14,851 bases of DNA, taken from contig PCXJ01000057.1 of the NCBI GenBank assembly GCA_002787615.1, positions 1 through 14,851 of the forward strand, in the 5' to 3' direction. Position 1 is the stretch's first letter; the number at the start of each line of letters is the position of its first letter. A program made the position numbers and the translations under genes. The notes under the pieces were generated by a model. The model had not been told where the DNA came from, ran no database searches, and was given only the letters and a program-made list of their open reading frames with translations. Of the stretch, positions 1-7,242 are shown in pieces. The stretch is from Alphaproteobacteria bacterium CG11_big_fil_rev_8_21_14_0_20_44_7 (GTDB lineage: Bacteria > Pseudomonadota > Alphaproteobacteria > Rickettsiales > 21-14-0-20-44-7).

Positions 1-514
1 TTTTCAGGCGTTTTAAGCTGCGCTCAATTTCCGCATAAAAACGCGCGAATTTTAAACCCATTGTAGTCGGCTCGGCATGGATTCCGTGGCTGCGACCAAT
101 GCAAATCATATCTTTTGATTCCTGCGCACGTTTTTTGAGCGCGCTCAACAGCTTTTCCACATCCTCAATCAATATATCAGCAGATTGCTTGAGCTGCACG
201 GCAAGGCAAGTATCCAGCACATCAGACGAAGTCATCCCCTGATGCAAAAAGCGTGCTTCTTCACCAACATTTTCAGAGATATAGGTCAGAAAAGCGATTA
301 CATCATGTTTGGTTGTTGCCTCAATTTCATCAATGCGGGCAACATCAATTTTTTCCGGACGGCCTGCCCAGATTGCTTTTGCCGCAGATTCCGGCACAAC
401 GCCAAGTTCGGCCAGCGCATCGGTGGCATGCGCCTCAATATCAAACCAGATTTGGTATTTATTCTCAGCCGTCCATATATCGGCCATTTTTTCGCGTGAG
501 TATCTTGGTATCAT
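1..514 (-). CDS. purB: adenylosuccinate lyase, N-terminal part (3' end outside window)
   Basis: Adenylosuccinate lyase acts twice in purine synthesis: it splits SAICAR to AICAR plus fumarate and adenylosuccinate to AMP plus fumarate, in the cytosol. The reverse-strand translation begins MIPRYSREKMADIWTAENKY. It contains GMTSSDVLDT and GRSHGIHAEPTTMGLKFAR, which are family motifs of the fumarase/aspartase superfamily; the His in SHGIHAE belongs to the active site. About 171 residues are visible of roughly 430 usual for the family, so the C-terminal half and the signature loop lie beyond the left edge. The start ATG (514-512) overlaps the stop of the upstream unknown gene in ATGA. No usable Shine-Dalgarno lies in front of it. 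It may be translated by coupling to the upstream gene or from a leaderless mRNA, because TTGTCA-17-TATGAC ends six bases before the ATG. The identification is very secure. Confidence 0.96.
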   Translation of the reverse strand, partial: MIPRYSREKMADIWTAENKYQIWFDIEAHATDALAELGVVPESAAKAIWAGRPEKIDVARIDEIEATTKHDVIAFLTYISENVGEEARFLHQGMTSSDVLDTCLAVQLKQSADILIEDVEKLLSALKKRAQESKDMICIGRSHGIHAEPTTMGLKFARFYAEIERSLKRLK

Positions 515-1044
515 GTAGTTGTCATAGACCTATTCATGGTAGTTGACAAGCCTGTAGATTCCTCAACATCATCAACCTTTCCGCCCGGCCTTGGCAAATC
601 CATGCCTGCTCTATCCAATATTCCAGCCAATGTATTTAGCACCGTCACGGGATTAGCACCCGATATTTCGGTAGCTTCATCCTGCAAATGCCCGATGAAT
701 CCCGGTTTTTCTTGCAAGAATTCGCGCCCCGCACGATTCGGCTCGTTTTCATCCTCACCTATCCAGCATAATAATCTTGTAAGCTTAATAGCATCAAGAG
801 GTGAGTCTTTTTGTTCAAGAGCGAAGTTCAAGCTACGCACGTGAATAATACCGTTTTGCACCATATCTATGGCTAATTGCGGCTCATGCCTCATCAGCAA
901 CTCTCTTGCTCTTTCGCCTTCTTGGGTATCTGCGTTTAAAAAGCTTTTTCCTTCCTCCGAATCCAAAAGTTCTTGCATGACTTTTCTGGCGCCCGAATCT
1001 TTAATTGCACCAATTAAGCCCTGCTCACTAAAATCATGTCCCAT
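511..1044 (-). CDS. hypothetical protein, 177 aa, coupled to purB
   Basis: I do not recognise this protein. The start is placed at ATG 1044 (MGHDFSEQGLIGAI) because AAGGAAT sits at a normal distance upstream; an upstream in-frame start would add 25 low-complexity residues (Asn/Ile-rich) without a ribosome site. It is acidic, largely helical in appearance, has no signal peptide or membrane segment, and ends in a low-complexity Thr/Ser/Met tail. It carries two Leu/Asp-rich helical blocks around residues 10-35 and 85-110. Its stop TGA overlaps the purB ATG in ATGA, so the two are probably co-transcribed. It is divergent from the small gene at 1113 with 68 bases between. Coding is supported by uninterrupted length, a ribosome site and gene-like composition, not by homology. 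No function is offered. Confidence 0.7.
   Translation of the reverse strand: MGHDFSEQGLIGAIKDSGARKVMQELLDSEEGKSFLNADTQEGERARELLMRHEPQLAIDMVQNGIIHVRSLNFALEQKDSPLDAIKLTRLLCWIGEDENEPNRAGREFLQEKPGFIGHLQDEATEISGANPVTVLNTLAGILDRAGMDLPRPGGKVDDVEESTGLSTTMNRSMTTT
521..549 (-). promoter_or_regulatory. candidate promoter for a leaderless purB mRNA
   Basis: On the minus strand TTGTCA (549-544, five of six matches to TTGACA) is followed after 17 bases by TATGAC (526-521, four of six matches to TATAAT), which ends six bases before the purB ATG. Transcription would start at or next to the A of the start codon. The site lies within the last codons of the upstream gene. It is a pattern match only; in AT-rich DNA chance hits are common. 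Confidence 0.35.
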
Positions 1045-1075
1045 TTGTTTATTCCTTGTATAAGATTCATTAATA

Positions 1076-1105
1076 TTGCAATTATTATTGATAATGAAAT
1101 ATAGA
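1076..1105 (+). promoter_or_regulatory. candidate promoter, small gene at 1113 (leaderless?)
   Basis: TTGCAA (1076-1081), an 18-base spacer and TATAGA (1100-1105) lie seven bases before ATG 1113. No Shine-Dalgarno is present between them. The arrangement predicts a transcript that begins at or beside the start codon. Confidence 0.35.
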
Positions 1106-1112
1106 ATTGCAG

Positions 1113-1370
1113 ATGACAAATCAAGAAAAAAGTAAAGGCTTCTTAACCGAATTGAGCAAGGAAGATAAATTCCTCTATAAAGTTATCGGCACAGATTCAG
1201 AATATAAACTGAAGGCGTGGTGGATAATTCGGGTTAAACCCGAAAAATTGCCGATATTCAAAAGCATAATCAGTAAAGGATTTTTGAATTTTGCAGATTA
1301 TGGGGAAATATTGGAATCAGGTTTTGGCAGCATTATCCCACAAAACATCTTGGATGAATATGGATTCTAG
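1113..1370 (+). CDS. small hypothetical protein, 85 aa
   Basis: Starts at ATG 1113 (MTNQEKSKGFLTELSKEDKF); a TTG two codons upstream is a less likely start. The protein is soluble and basic to neutral, with an aromatic strand KAWWIIRVKP around residues 35-44 and a C-terminal ADYGEILESGFG block near residues 61-72. From memory, small alphaproteobacterial hypothetical proteins share a similar ending (DYG-x-x-x-x-SG-G followed by P and a terminal EYG), so this is probably a member of an uncharacterised conserved family; this could not be checked here. It sits alone between the divergent unknown/purB pair and ahcY. There is no Shine-Dalgarno, but a -10-like hexamer lies seven bases upstream. No function is assigned. 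Confidence 0.72.
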   Translation: MTNQEKSKGFLTELSKEDKFLYKVIGTDSEYKLKAWWIIRVKPEKLPIFKSIISKGFLNFADYGEILESGFGSIIPQNILDEYGF

Positions 1371-1459
1371 TGGCTTCTAGTATTTCGGAAAGCTCGTACT
1401 TGATTATTATTTCATTATAGTTAACTTGAACTCCATAATTATTCAACAAGGGATTTAAC

Positions 1460-2770
1460 ATGACTGCGCAATTAAAAGAAAACTTCACCGATTATAAAGT
1501 AGCCGATATCAACCTTGCCGAGTGGGGCAGAAAAGAAATCGCCATTGCCGAAGGTGAGATGCCGGGCTTGATGTCATTACGCGCGGAATATAAGGGCAAA
1601 AACCCGCTAAAAGGCGCAAGAATCGCAGGTTGTTTGCATATGACAATTCAAACCTCCGTATTAATCGAAACCCTGATTGACCTTGGCGCAGAAGTGCGCT
1701 GGAGCAGTTGTAATATATATTCCACGCAAGACCATGCCGCCGCAGGAACTGCATCTCTCGGCATTCCGGTTTTTGCATGGAAAGGTGAAAGCGAAGAAGA
1801 ATATGAATGGTGTATTGAACAAACCATCAACGGCACAAATGGCTGGAAACCTAATATGATTTTGGATGATGGCGGCGATTTAACTTCAATCATGCATAAG
1901 AAATATCCGGAGATGATGAAGGATGTGCGCGGGCTTTCCGAAGAAACCACCACAGGCGTTATGCGCCTCTATGAAATGGAGAAAAACGGCACGCTACAAT
2001 GCCCCGCTATCAACGTGAATGACTCAGTCACCAAATCCAAATTTGATAATTTATATGGCTGCCGCGAAAGCTTTATTGACGGGCTCAAACGCGCAACCGA
2101 TGTGATGATTGCCGGAAAAGTGGCGGTTGTCTGCGGTTATGGCGATGTCGGCAAAGGCTGTGCCGATGCTCTGCGCGGGCAAGGTGCGCGGGTGATTATC
2201 ACCGAGATTGACCCAATCTGTGCCCTGCAAGCCGCAATGGAAGGCTATGAAGTCAAACCAATGGAAGATATTGCCGCAGCAGGTGATATATTCGTCACGA
2301 CCACGGGAAATAAGGATATTATCACGCTGGAACATATGCGCGCAATGAAGCATGGCGCTATTTTGGGCAATATGGGGCATTTCGATGCAGAAATCCGCGT
2401 GGCAGATTTGGAAAATCATAAATGGGTGGAAATCAAACCGCAAGTGGATGAAGTGGAATTCCCCGATGGCAAGAAAATTATCATCCTTTCCAAAGGACGT
2501 TTATGCAATCTCGGCAACGCCACCGGACATCCAAGCTTTGTGATGAGCGCAAGTTTCACCAACCAGACAATCGCGCAGATTGAATTATGGAATAATCCTG
2601 AGAAATATGAAAATAAGGTTTATATCCTGCCGAAAAATCTTGATGAGAAAGTTGCGCGCCTGCATCTGGATAAACTCGGGGTAAAACTCACCAAACTCAG
2701 CAAAGAACAGGCGGATTATCTCGGCATCAGCACCGAAGGCCCGTTCAAACCGGACTGGTATAGATATTAA
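1460..2770 (+). CDS. ahcY: adenosylhomocysteinase (SAH hydrolase)
   Basis: Reversibly hydrolyses S-adenosylhomocysteine, the by-product of all SAM-dependent methylations, to adenosine and homocysteine; it is a cytosolic NAD-containing homotetramer in known members. The 436 residues contain the N-terminal substrate domain (GCLHMTIQTSVLIETL near 57-72, DDGGDLT near 137-143), the Rossmann NAD-binding motif GYGDVGKGCA near 226-235, and the hallmark C-terminus GPFKPDWYRY whose Lys and Tyr reach into the neighbouring subunit's cofactor site. The length matches the shorter bacterial form. ATG 1460 is preceded by AAGGGA at 1448-1453. No SAH riboswitch was recognised in the 89-base leader; CATAAT at 1434-1439 is a possible -10. 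The next gene is the PAS kinase, a neighbourhood I recall from several alphaproteobacteria. metF further right serves the same methyl cycle. Confidence 0.98.
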   Translation: MTAQLKENFTDYKVADINLAEWGRKEIAIAEGEMPGLMSLRAEYKGKNPLKGARIAGCLHMTIQTSVLIETLIDLGAEVRWSSCNIYSTQDHAAAGTASLGIPVFAWKGESEEEYEWCIEQTINGTNGWKPNMILDDGGDLTSIMHKKYPEMMKDVRGLSEETTTGVMRLYEMEKNGTLQCPAINVNDSVTKSKFDNLYGCRESFIDGLKRATDVMIAGKVAVVCGYGDVGKGCADALRGQGARVIITEIDPICALQAAMEGYEVKPMEDIAAAGDIFVTTTGNKDIITLEHMRAMKHGAILGNMGHFDAEIRVADLENHKWVEIKPQVDEVEFPDGKKIIILSKGRLCNLGNATGHPSFVMSASFTNQTIAQIELWNNPEKYENKVYILPKNLDEKVARLHLDKLGVKLTKLSKEQADYLGISTEGPFKPDWYRY

Positions 2771-2801
2771 TTAGTGTTGAGAGTTGAGTGGTTAGTAATG
2801 G

Positions 2802-2830
2802 GTGACAGGGTAGTAAAATTCTGCTAATAT
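2802..2830 (+). promoter_or_regulatory. candidate promoter, PAS kinase
   Basis: GTGACA (2802-2807), a 17-base spacer and TAATAT (2825-2830) precede ATG 2838 (Met4 of the longest reading) by seven bases. The -10 overlaps the first ATG at 2829. If used, the kinase mRNA is leaderless and starts at Met4. The -10 matches four of six consensus positions only. Confidence 0.28.
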
Positions 2831-4709
2831 GCCCTTCATGTTTGGTTCTGGTAAAAAAGTAAAAGAGCTTTCGGAAAATTTTGAGCGGCTGGGAAAAATC
2901 CTTGATGCAGTTGGCCAACCTATCTGGCAACGCGATGAAGATTTAAATATTATCTTCTGCAACAACTCATATCTCCTGCTCTCCGAAACCCCAAAAGGCA
3001 GTGACGAAATCAACGAGCTGAATAAGGAAATCCGCGCATTAGCGGATAAAGCCCGCACTGAGCGTGACCCGCGCTACAAACGCTTCAAAATCATCCTCAA
3101 AGGCGCTGCCCAAGAATATGAAGTTTGCGAAACCCCTACCCAAAACGGCACAGTCGGATTCGCAAATAATATCAGCGCCCTAATCAAGGCCGAAGCTGAG
3201 TTGAAAATTAATGAGCAGGTGCAAAAGCAATTGCTGGAATCCTCTGCCTCGGCAATCGCAATTTATGGCGCTGATGAGAAGCTCAAATTCTTCAACAACG
3301 CCTTTATGAATTTATGGAAACTTGAGGAATCATGGCTCGGCACAGAACCGACATATGGCGAAGTTCTGGAAGCCTTGCGTGAAAAACGCAAACTCCCCGA
3401 ACAGGCGGATTTTCGGCGTTTTAAGCAGGAAAATCTGGCAATGTTCAAAGATTTGATTGACCCGCAGGAAGATTTTTATTTCCTCCCTGATGAGCGTTCG
3501 CTACGCGTTATCGTTGTGCCGCATACGCTGGGCGGTTTGCAATTCGTCTATGAGGATATGACCGATAAGCTGGCGCTGGAGCGTTCGTATAATACATTGC
3601 TGGCTGTGCAAAGTGAAACACTGGATAATCTACATGAGGGCGTGGCGGTGTTTGGCGAATCAGGAAAATTGACGCTCAGCAATCCGGTTTATGCAACAAT
3701 TTGGGGGCTTGATAAAAATTTTCTGGAAAGCGAGCCTTTTCTTGCCGACATATTAAATAAAACCAAAGCATTGTATAATTTTGACGGCACATGGGATGAT
3801 TTCCGCAAGGGAACGCTGGCAAAAGTCCTGTCCCGCGAGGCGCAATCAGAAACGCTGCAACTTAGTAGCGGAATTGTGCTGGATATGAAAACCGCTCCCC
3901 TCCCAGATGGCGAAATTCTGGTTACATATAATGATATTACCGATTCATTCTTGGTAGAAAAATCATTGCGCGAGGCAAATGAGGCGCTAGCAGATGTGGA
4001 TAGCCTCAAAACCGAGTTTCTTACTAATATTTCCTATGAATTGCGTTCACCGCTAACTTCCATTATCGGCTTTACGGAAGTGCTGCGCAATGAAATTTTC
4101 GGCACGCTCAACGATAGTCAAAAAGATTATCTCGAAGATATATATCAAGCATCGCACCAGCTCGAACGCTTGATTAATGATATTCTGGATATTTCTTCGA
4201 TTGAAGCTGGCTACATGAAGCTGAATATTGATAGATTTGATATCCATTCAATGCTCGCCTCGGTGATATCGCTGATTAAGGAAAGGCTGCAAGAGCATAA
4301 TCTGAAATTTGAGTTTGAATGCGCGCCGCAAATCGGCAAATTATTTGGTGATGAAACCCGTATCAAACAAATATTGTTTAATATCCTCAGCAACTCCATC
4401 AAATTTACGCCAGCAGGTGGAAAAATCTCGCTTAGCGCGAAAACAGATGAGAAAAATGTGATTATCACCGTCACCGATACCGGTGAAGGTATTGCAGAAG
4501 AAGATATGGCAATTATTTTCAACAAATTCCAGAAAACAAAGTCAAAAGGCGGTAGCGGACTTGGACTTGCCGTTGCCAAAAACTTTGTTGAATTGCATGG
4601 CGGAAAAATTGAAATTGAGTCCGAAAAAGATAAAGGCGCGAAGGTTACAATCACCCTCCCCCTAGAAAAACCTACGCTAATTGAAGAGCATCAAACAGAG
4701 GTGATTTAG
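2829..4709 (+). CDS. PAS-domain sensor kinase with Tyr in the H-box (DivL-like)
   Basis: A 626-residue cytoplasmic sensor kinase with no transmembrane segment. Three PAS-like regions lie at about 15-118, 128-245 and 258-375, then a HisKA dimerisation helix near 390-455 and an HATPase_c domain near 490-615. The H-box reads FLTNISYELRSPLTSIIGF: Tyr403 replaces the phospho-accepting His, while the following Glu404 is kept. The ATPase boxes are intact: N-box with Asn518 and Asn522, DTGEG starting at Asp550, GGSGLGL at 574-580. In Caulobacter, DivL has the same His-to-Tyr change and acts as an allosteric regulator of the CckA pathway, so this is probably a DivL-like pseudo-histidine kinase; orthology is inferred. 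It is shorter than DivL (about 770 residues). The start is uncertain: ATG 2829 and ATG 2838 both lack a Shine-Dalgarno. rnhA starts five bases after the stop. Confidence 0.9.
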   Translation: MPFMFGSGKKVKELSENFERLGKILDAVGQPIWQRDEDLNIIFCNNSYLLLSETPKGSDEINELNKEIRALADKARTERDPRYKRFKIILKGAAQEYEVCETPTQNGTVGFANNISALIKAEAELKINEQVQKQLLESSASAIAIYGADEKLKFFNNAFMNLWKLEESWLGTEPTYGEVLEALREKRKLPEQADFRRFKQENLAMFKDLIDPQEDFYFLPDERSLRVIVVPHTLGGLQFVYEDMTDKLALERSYNTLLAVQSETLDNLHEGVAVFGESGKLTLSNPVYATIWGLDKNFLESEPFLADILNKTKALYNFDGTWDDFRKGTLAKVLSREAQSETLQLSSGIVLDMKTAPLPDGEILVTYNDITDSFLVEKSLREANEALADVDSLKTEFLTNISYELRSPLTSIIGFTEVLRNEIFGTLNDSQKDYLEDIYQASHQLERLINDILDISSIEAGYMKLNIDRFDIHSMLASVISLIKERLQEHNLKFEFECAPQIGKLFGDETRIKQILFNILSNSIKFTPAGGKISLSAKTDEKNVIITVTDTGEGIAEEDMAIIFNKFQKTKSKGGSGLGLAVAKNFVELHGGKIEIESEKDKGAKVTITLPLEKPTLIEEHQTEVI

Positions 4710-4714
4710 TCGGC

Positions 4715-5140
4715 GTGAAAAAAATATCCATATATACTGACGGTGCATGTAGCGGCAATCCCGGCCCCGGAGGATGGGGAGCAGTGCTGATATATGGCGA
4801 AAAAGAAAAGCATATTTCCGGCAGCGACACCGAAACCACAAATAATCGCATGGAGCTAATGGCGGCAATTTCAGCCCTCGAATCCGTAAAAGAGAAATGC
4901 GAAATTGATTTATATACTGACAGCAAATATGTTCTGCAAGGCATCACCGAATGGCTACCCAACTGGAAAGCAAAAGGCTGGAAAGGTGCAAATAAAAAAC
5001 CTATTAAGAATGTGGATTTGTGGCAAAGGCTTGATGAAACCAATGCCCAGCATCATGTTAAATGGCATTGGGTAAAAGGGCATAACGGAAATAAATATAA
5101 TGAAATCGCCGATACTCTGGCAACAACAGCAATAAAGTAG
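4715..5140 (+). CDS. rnhA: ribonuclease HI
   Basis: Cuts the RNA strand of RNA/DNA hybrids (R-loops, primer remnants) using two divalent metal ions. The 141-residue protein begins MKKISIYTDGACSGNPGPGG and carries all expected catalytic residues: Asp9, Glu47, Asp69, His123 and Asp133, matching E. coli Asp10, Glu48, Asp70, His124 and Asp134. The basic handle (NWKAKGWKGANKKP, about 83-96) is present, so this is the E. coli-like type HI. The start is GTG at 4715, five bases after the kinase stop; AGAGG at 4697-4701 inside the end of the kinase gene is the likely ribosome site. It is probably translated from the kinase transcript. Confidence 0.97.
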   Translation: MKKISIYTDGACSGNPGPGGWGAVLIYGEKEKHISGSDTETTNNRMELMAAISALESVKEKCEIDLYTDSKYVLQGITEWLPNWKAKGWKGANKKPIKNVDLWQRLDETNAQHHVKWHWVKGHNGNKYNEIADTLATTAIK

Positions 5141-5148
5141 ATTATCTC

Positions 5149-5175
5149 TTGCAACTAGATTTATATTATTATAAA
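5149..5175 (+). promoter_or_regulatory. candidate promoter for ferredoxin gene (leaderless?)
   Basis: TTGCAA (5149-5154), a short 15-base spacer and TATAAA (5170-5175) end eight bases before ATG 5184. No Shine-Dalgarno lies between. The predicted transcript begins within one or two bases of the start codon. The short spacer weakens the case. Confidence 0.35.
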
Positions 5176-5183
5176 CAACCAGC

Positions 5184-5516
5184 ATGCCAACAGTAAATTT
5201 CAGACTCAAAGACGGTAGCGTGAAATCAATTGATGCTCCTGTGGGGCTTTCCATTTTGGAAGTCGCGCATAAGAATGACATTGATTTAGAAGGCGCGTGC
5301 GAAGGCTCTCTTGCCTGCTCCACCTGCCATGTTATCGTGGAAGAAGAATTTTTTGACCGCCTGCCCGAAGCAAGTGAGGATGAAGAAGATATGCTGGATT
5401 TGGCATTTGGACTCACTCATACATCGCGCTTAGGTTGTCAGATTATTATTTCCGAAGAGCTTGACGGCATCACGGTTGGATTGCCCGCCGCCACGCGCAA
5501 TATGCAAGTTAGCTAG
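5184..5516 (+). CDS. fdx: [2Fe-2S] ferredoxin, adrenodoxin/ISC type
   Basis: Small electron carrier with one plant/vertebrate-type [2Fe-2S] cluster. The 110 residues contain the ligand set Cys39, Cys45, Cys48 (GACEGSLACSTCH, spacing C-x5-C-x2-C) and Cys85 (RLGCQI). The motif L-E-G-A-C-E-G and the acidic segment EASEDEEDMLDLAFGL are typical of adrenodoxin-type ferredoxins that serve iron-sulfur cluster assembly or a P450. No isc gene or ferredoxin reductase is in view, so the partner is unknown; the ISC role is inferred from family. The start has no Shine-Dalgarno and lies just after a -10-like TATAAA. The symbol fdx is given for the family. Confidence 0.95.
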   Translation: MPTVNFRLKDGSVKSIDAPVGLSILEVAHKNDIDLEGACEGSLACSTCHVIVEEEFFDRLPEASEDEEDMLDLAFGLTHTSRLGCQIIISEELDGITVGLPAATRNMQVS

Positions 5517-5568
5517 ATAACACAACAAGCAAAATGCTATAAATCCTTGTGACTAAAACTCCCCATTA

Positions 5569-5599
5569 TAAAAATATTTTGAGCTAATTAATATTTTTA
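5569..5599. repeat. AT-only perfect inverted repeat upstream of the chemoreceptor
   Basis: The ten-base arms TAAAAATATT (5569-5578) and AATATTTTTA (5590-5599) are perfect reverse complements separated by 11 bases. A hairpin of A-T pairs only is too weak for an intrinsic terminator, so an operator-like site or chance in AT-rich DNA is more likely. A weak promoter reading, TTAATA (5588-5593) with TATAGA (5611-5616) at 17 bases, would place the right arm over the -35. Confidence 0.35.
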
Positions 5600-5681
5600 C
5601 CTAGCAAAAATATAGATTTATGTTTCTATTCCTCAACAATCTAGGGTTGAAATTAATTACAAATCTATTCAGGGAGATATT

Positions 5682-7160
5682 ATGCTATCACGGAACTCTA
5701 ATAATACAGGCTCAACCAATTGGGATTTTAAGGCGCTGGTTGAGAATATGCCAATCGCGGTAATGATATGTAATATCAAAAATTTTACGATTGATTATGT
5801 GAACCCGAAATCAGTTGAACTTCTTGATGCAATTCGTGATGTCTTGAAAGTTAAGCCTGAGAATATTGTTGGTACTTCAATTGACGTTTTCCACAAAAAT
5901 CCGCAGCATCAGAGAAATATGCTCGCCGATGACAGCCATCTTCCGCACTCTGCCATTATTGAGGTTGGCGGACAATATCTTGATTTAAACATCAGCGCAA
6001 TTTACGACAACAAGGATAAATATACCCACGCTATGCTTTCATGGAGCATCGTTACCGATAAGATTGAAAAGGATAGAGAAACCGAGCGACTCATGGAAAT
6101 GCTGGATAATATGCCTATCAATGTTATGACCTGCGAGCTAAAAGATTTTAAAATTAATTATGTCAACCAAACCAGCCTTAACACGCTCAAAAGCGTAGAG
6201 CAACATTTGCCGATTAAGGTTGAACAATTGCTTGGGTCATCCATTGATGTTTTCCATAAAGCTCCAGAGCATCAGCGCCGCTTGCTGGCTGATCCGGCAA
6301 ATTTACCGCATAAAGCAAATATCAAATTAGGTGACCAAACCTTGAATCTGAGCGTTTCTGCAATCAAAGATTCGCAAGGTAAATATCTGGGCCCTATGCT
6401 AACATGGGCGGTCATTACAGAAAATATCCGCATGGCTGAGAATGTCACTAAAGTTGTTGAGGATATGACAGAAACTTCTCAACAAGCTGATGATTCAGCC
6501 GATAATATGCTGGAAATTGTCAACCGCACGCAAGAGCTAAGCTCCTCTGTATCAGCCGCTTCCGAGGAAATGTCGGTTTCCATTCAGGAAATCTCACAGC
6601 GCATTACCGAGGTTTCCAAAATGTCGCAAGAATCCGCAGAGCAAGCAGCAAATACCGATAAGCTGGTCAGCACATTGGAAGAAGCCGCGAAAAAAATCGG
6701 CAATATCACCGAGGTTATTGAGGAAATTGCCGATAAAACCAACCTCCTCGCGCTCAACGCCACAATCGAAGCGGCACGCGCCGGAGATGCGGGCAAAGGC
6801 TTTGCCGTGGTTGCCGCCGAAGTTAAGGATTTGGCGAAGCAAACCGCCACAGCCACCACCGAGATTCAGCAACAAATCAATAATATTCAGGGAGTTACCG
6901 GCTCGGTTGTGCAGGCGATTGAATCCATCGGAAAAAGCATCACCGAATTCAATGAAATTGCGACACAAATCGCTTCTGCCGTTGAAGAGCAAACCGCTAC
7001 AACTTCCGAAGTAAGCCAAAGCATTAGCGGGGTGAATGATGCCGCCCAGCAAACCGGAGAGGCTGCACGAAATGTGAAAGGTGTAGCATCTAAACTCAGC
7101 GATATTTCTGAAATGCTAAGCACGGAAGTTAATCAATTTATGGAAAATGTTAAGTCATAG
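5682..7160 (+). CDS. soluble methyl-accepting chemotaxis protein with tandem PAS domains
   Basis: A cytoplasmic chemoreceptor of 492 residues with no membrane segment. Residues about 15-128 and 136-249 are two copies of the same PAS-type domain: NMPIAVMIC (22-30) matches NMPINVMTC (143-151), and SIDVFHKNPQHQR matches SIDVFHKAPEHQR, all at a constant offset of 121 residues. The rest is a long helical coiled coil with the receptor hairpin tip (EEIADKTNLLALNATIEAAR, about 347-366, then AGDAGKGFAVVAAEVKDLA), which binds CheA and CheW in known receptors. There is no C-terminal pentapeptide tether for CheR. Each PAS copy keeps a Cys, three His and the DVFHK block, possible ligand or cofactor residues (inference). 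ATG 5682 has GGGAG at a good distance. No other chemotaxis gene is in the window, so output (flagella or other) is unknown. Confidence 0.95.
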   Translation: MLSRNSNNTGSTNWDFKALVENMPIAVMICNIKNFTIDYVNPKSVELLDAIRDVLKVKPENIVGTSIDVFHKNPQHQRNMLADDSHLPHSAIIEVGGQYLDLNISAIYDNKDKYTHAMLSWSIVTDKIEKDRETERLMEMLDNMPINVMTCELKDFKINYVNQTSLNTLKSVEQHLPIKVEQLLGSSIDVFHKAPEHQRRLLADPANLPHKANIKLGDQTLNLSVSAIKDSQGKYLGPMLTWAVITENIRMAENVTKVVEDMTETSQQADDSADNMLEIVNRTQELSSSVSAASEEMSVSIQEISQRITEVSKMSQESAEQAANTDKLVSTLEEAAKKIGNITEVIEEIADKTNLLALNATIEAARAGDAGKGFAVVAAEVKDLAKQTATATTEIQQQINNIQGVTGSVVQAIESIGKSITEFNEIATQIASAVEEQTATTSEVSQSISGVNDAAQQTGEAARNVKGVASKLSDISEMLSTEVNQFMENVKS

Positions 7161-7195
7161 CTCGGCCTTTTCCAGCTCAGAGATTAGATTTTTCG

Positions 7196-7225
7196 TTGAC
7201 ATCGCCCTTTAGAAATCTTAATAAT
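7196..7225 (+). promoter_or_regulatory. sigma70-like promoter for the 208-residue gene
   Basis: A perfect TTGACA (7196-7201), an 18-base spacer and AATAAT (7220-7225, five of six matches) precede the gene at 7243. The start point would be near 7232, giving a leader of about 11 bases that includes the ribosome site. It indicates that the gene can be expressed independently of the chemoreceptor. Confidence 0.55.
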
Positions 7226-7242
7226 TATCTAAAGAGGTATTT

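Noticed and set aside
185..518. Plus-strand open frames over 185-546
   Set aside because: They are antisense to purB, whose motifs are clear on the minus strand.
1371..1459. SAH or SAM riboswitch upstream of ahcY
   Set aside because: The 89-base leader is AT-rich, shows no GC-rich pseudoknot-like core and is too short for the known classes once a promoter is allowed for.
5520..5560. Terminator after the ferredoxin gene (AGCAAAATGCT dyad)
   Set aside because: Four-base arms with no following U tract; not a convincing terminator.
6594..7052. Minus-strand frame of 152 residues inside the chemoreceptor
   Set aside because: It mirrors the Ala/Glu-rich coiled coil on the other strand; the Gly/Leu/Phe-rich composition is typical of an antisense shadow and no start signal is present.
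7161..7195. Possible terminator after the chemoreceptor (AGCT...AGCT with a later T run)
   Set aside because: The dyad is only four bases long and the T run is not adjacent.
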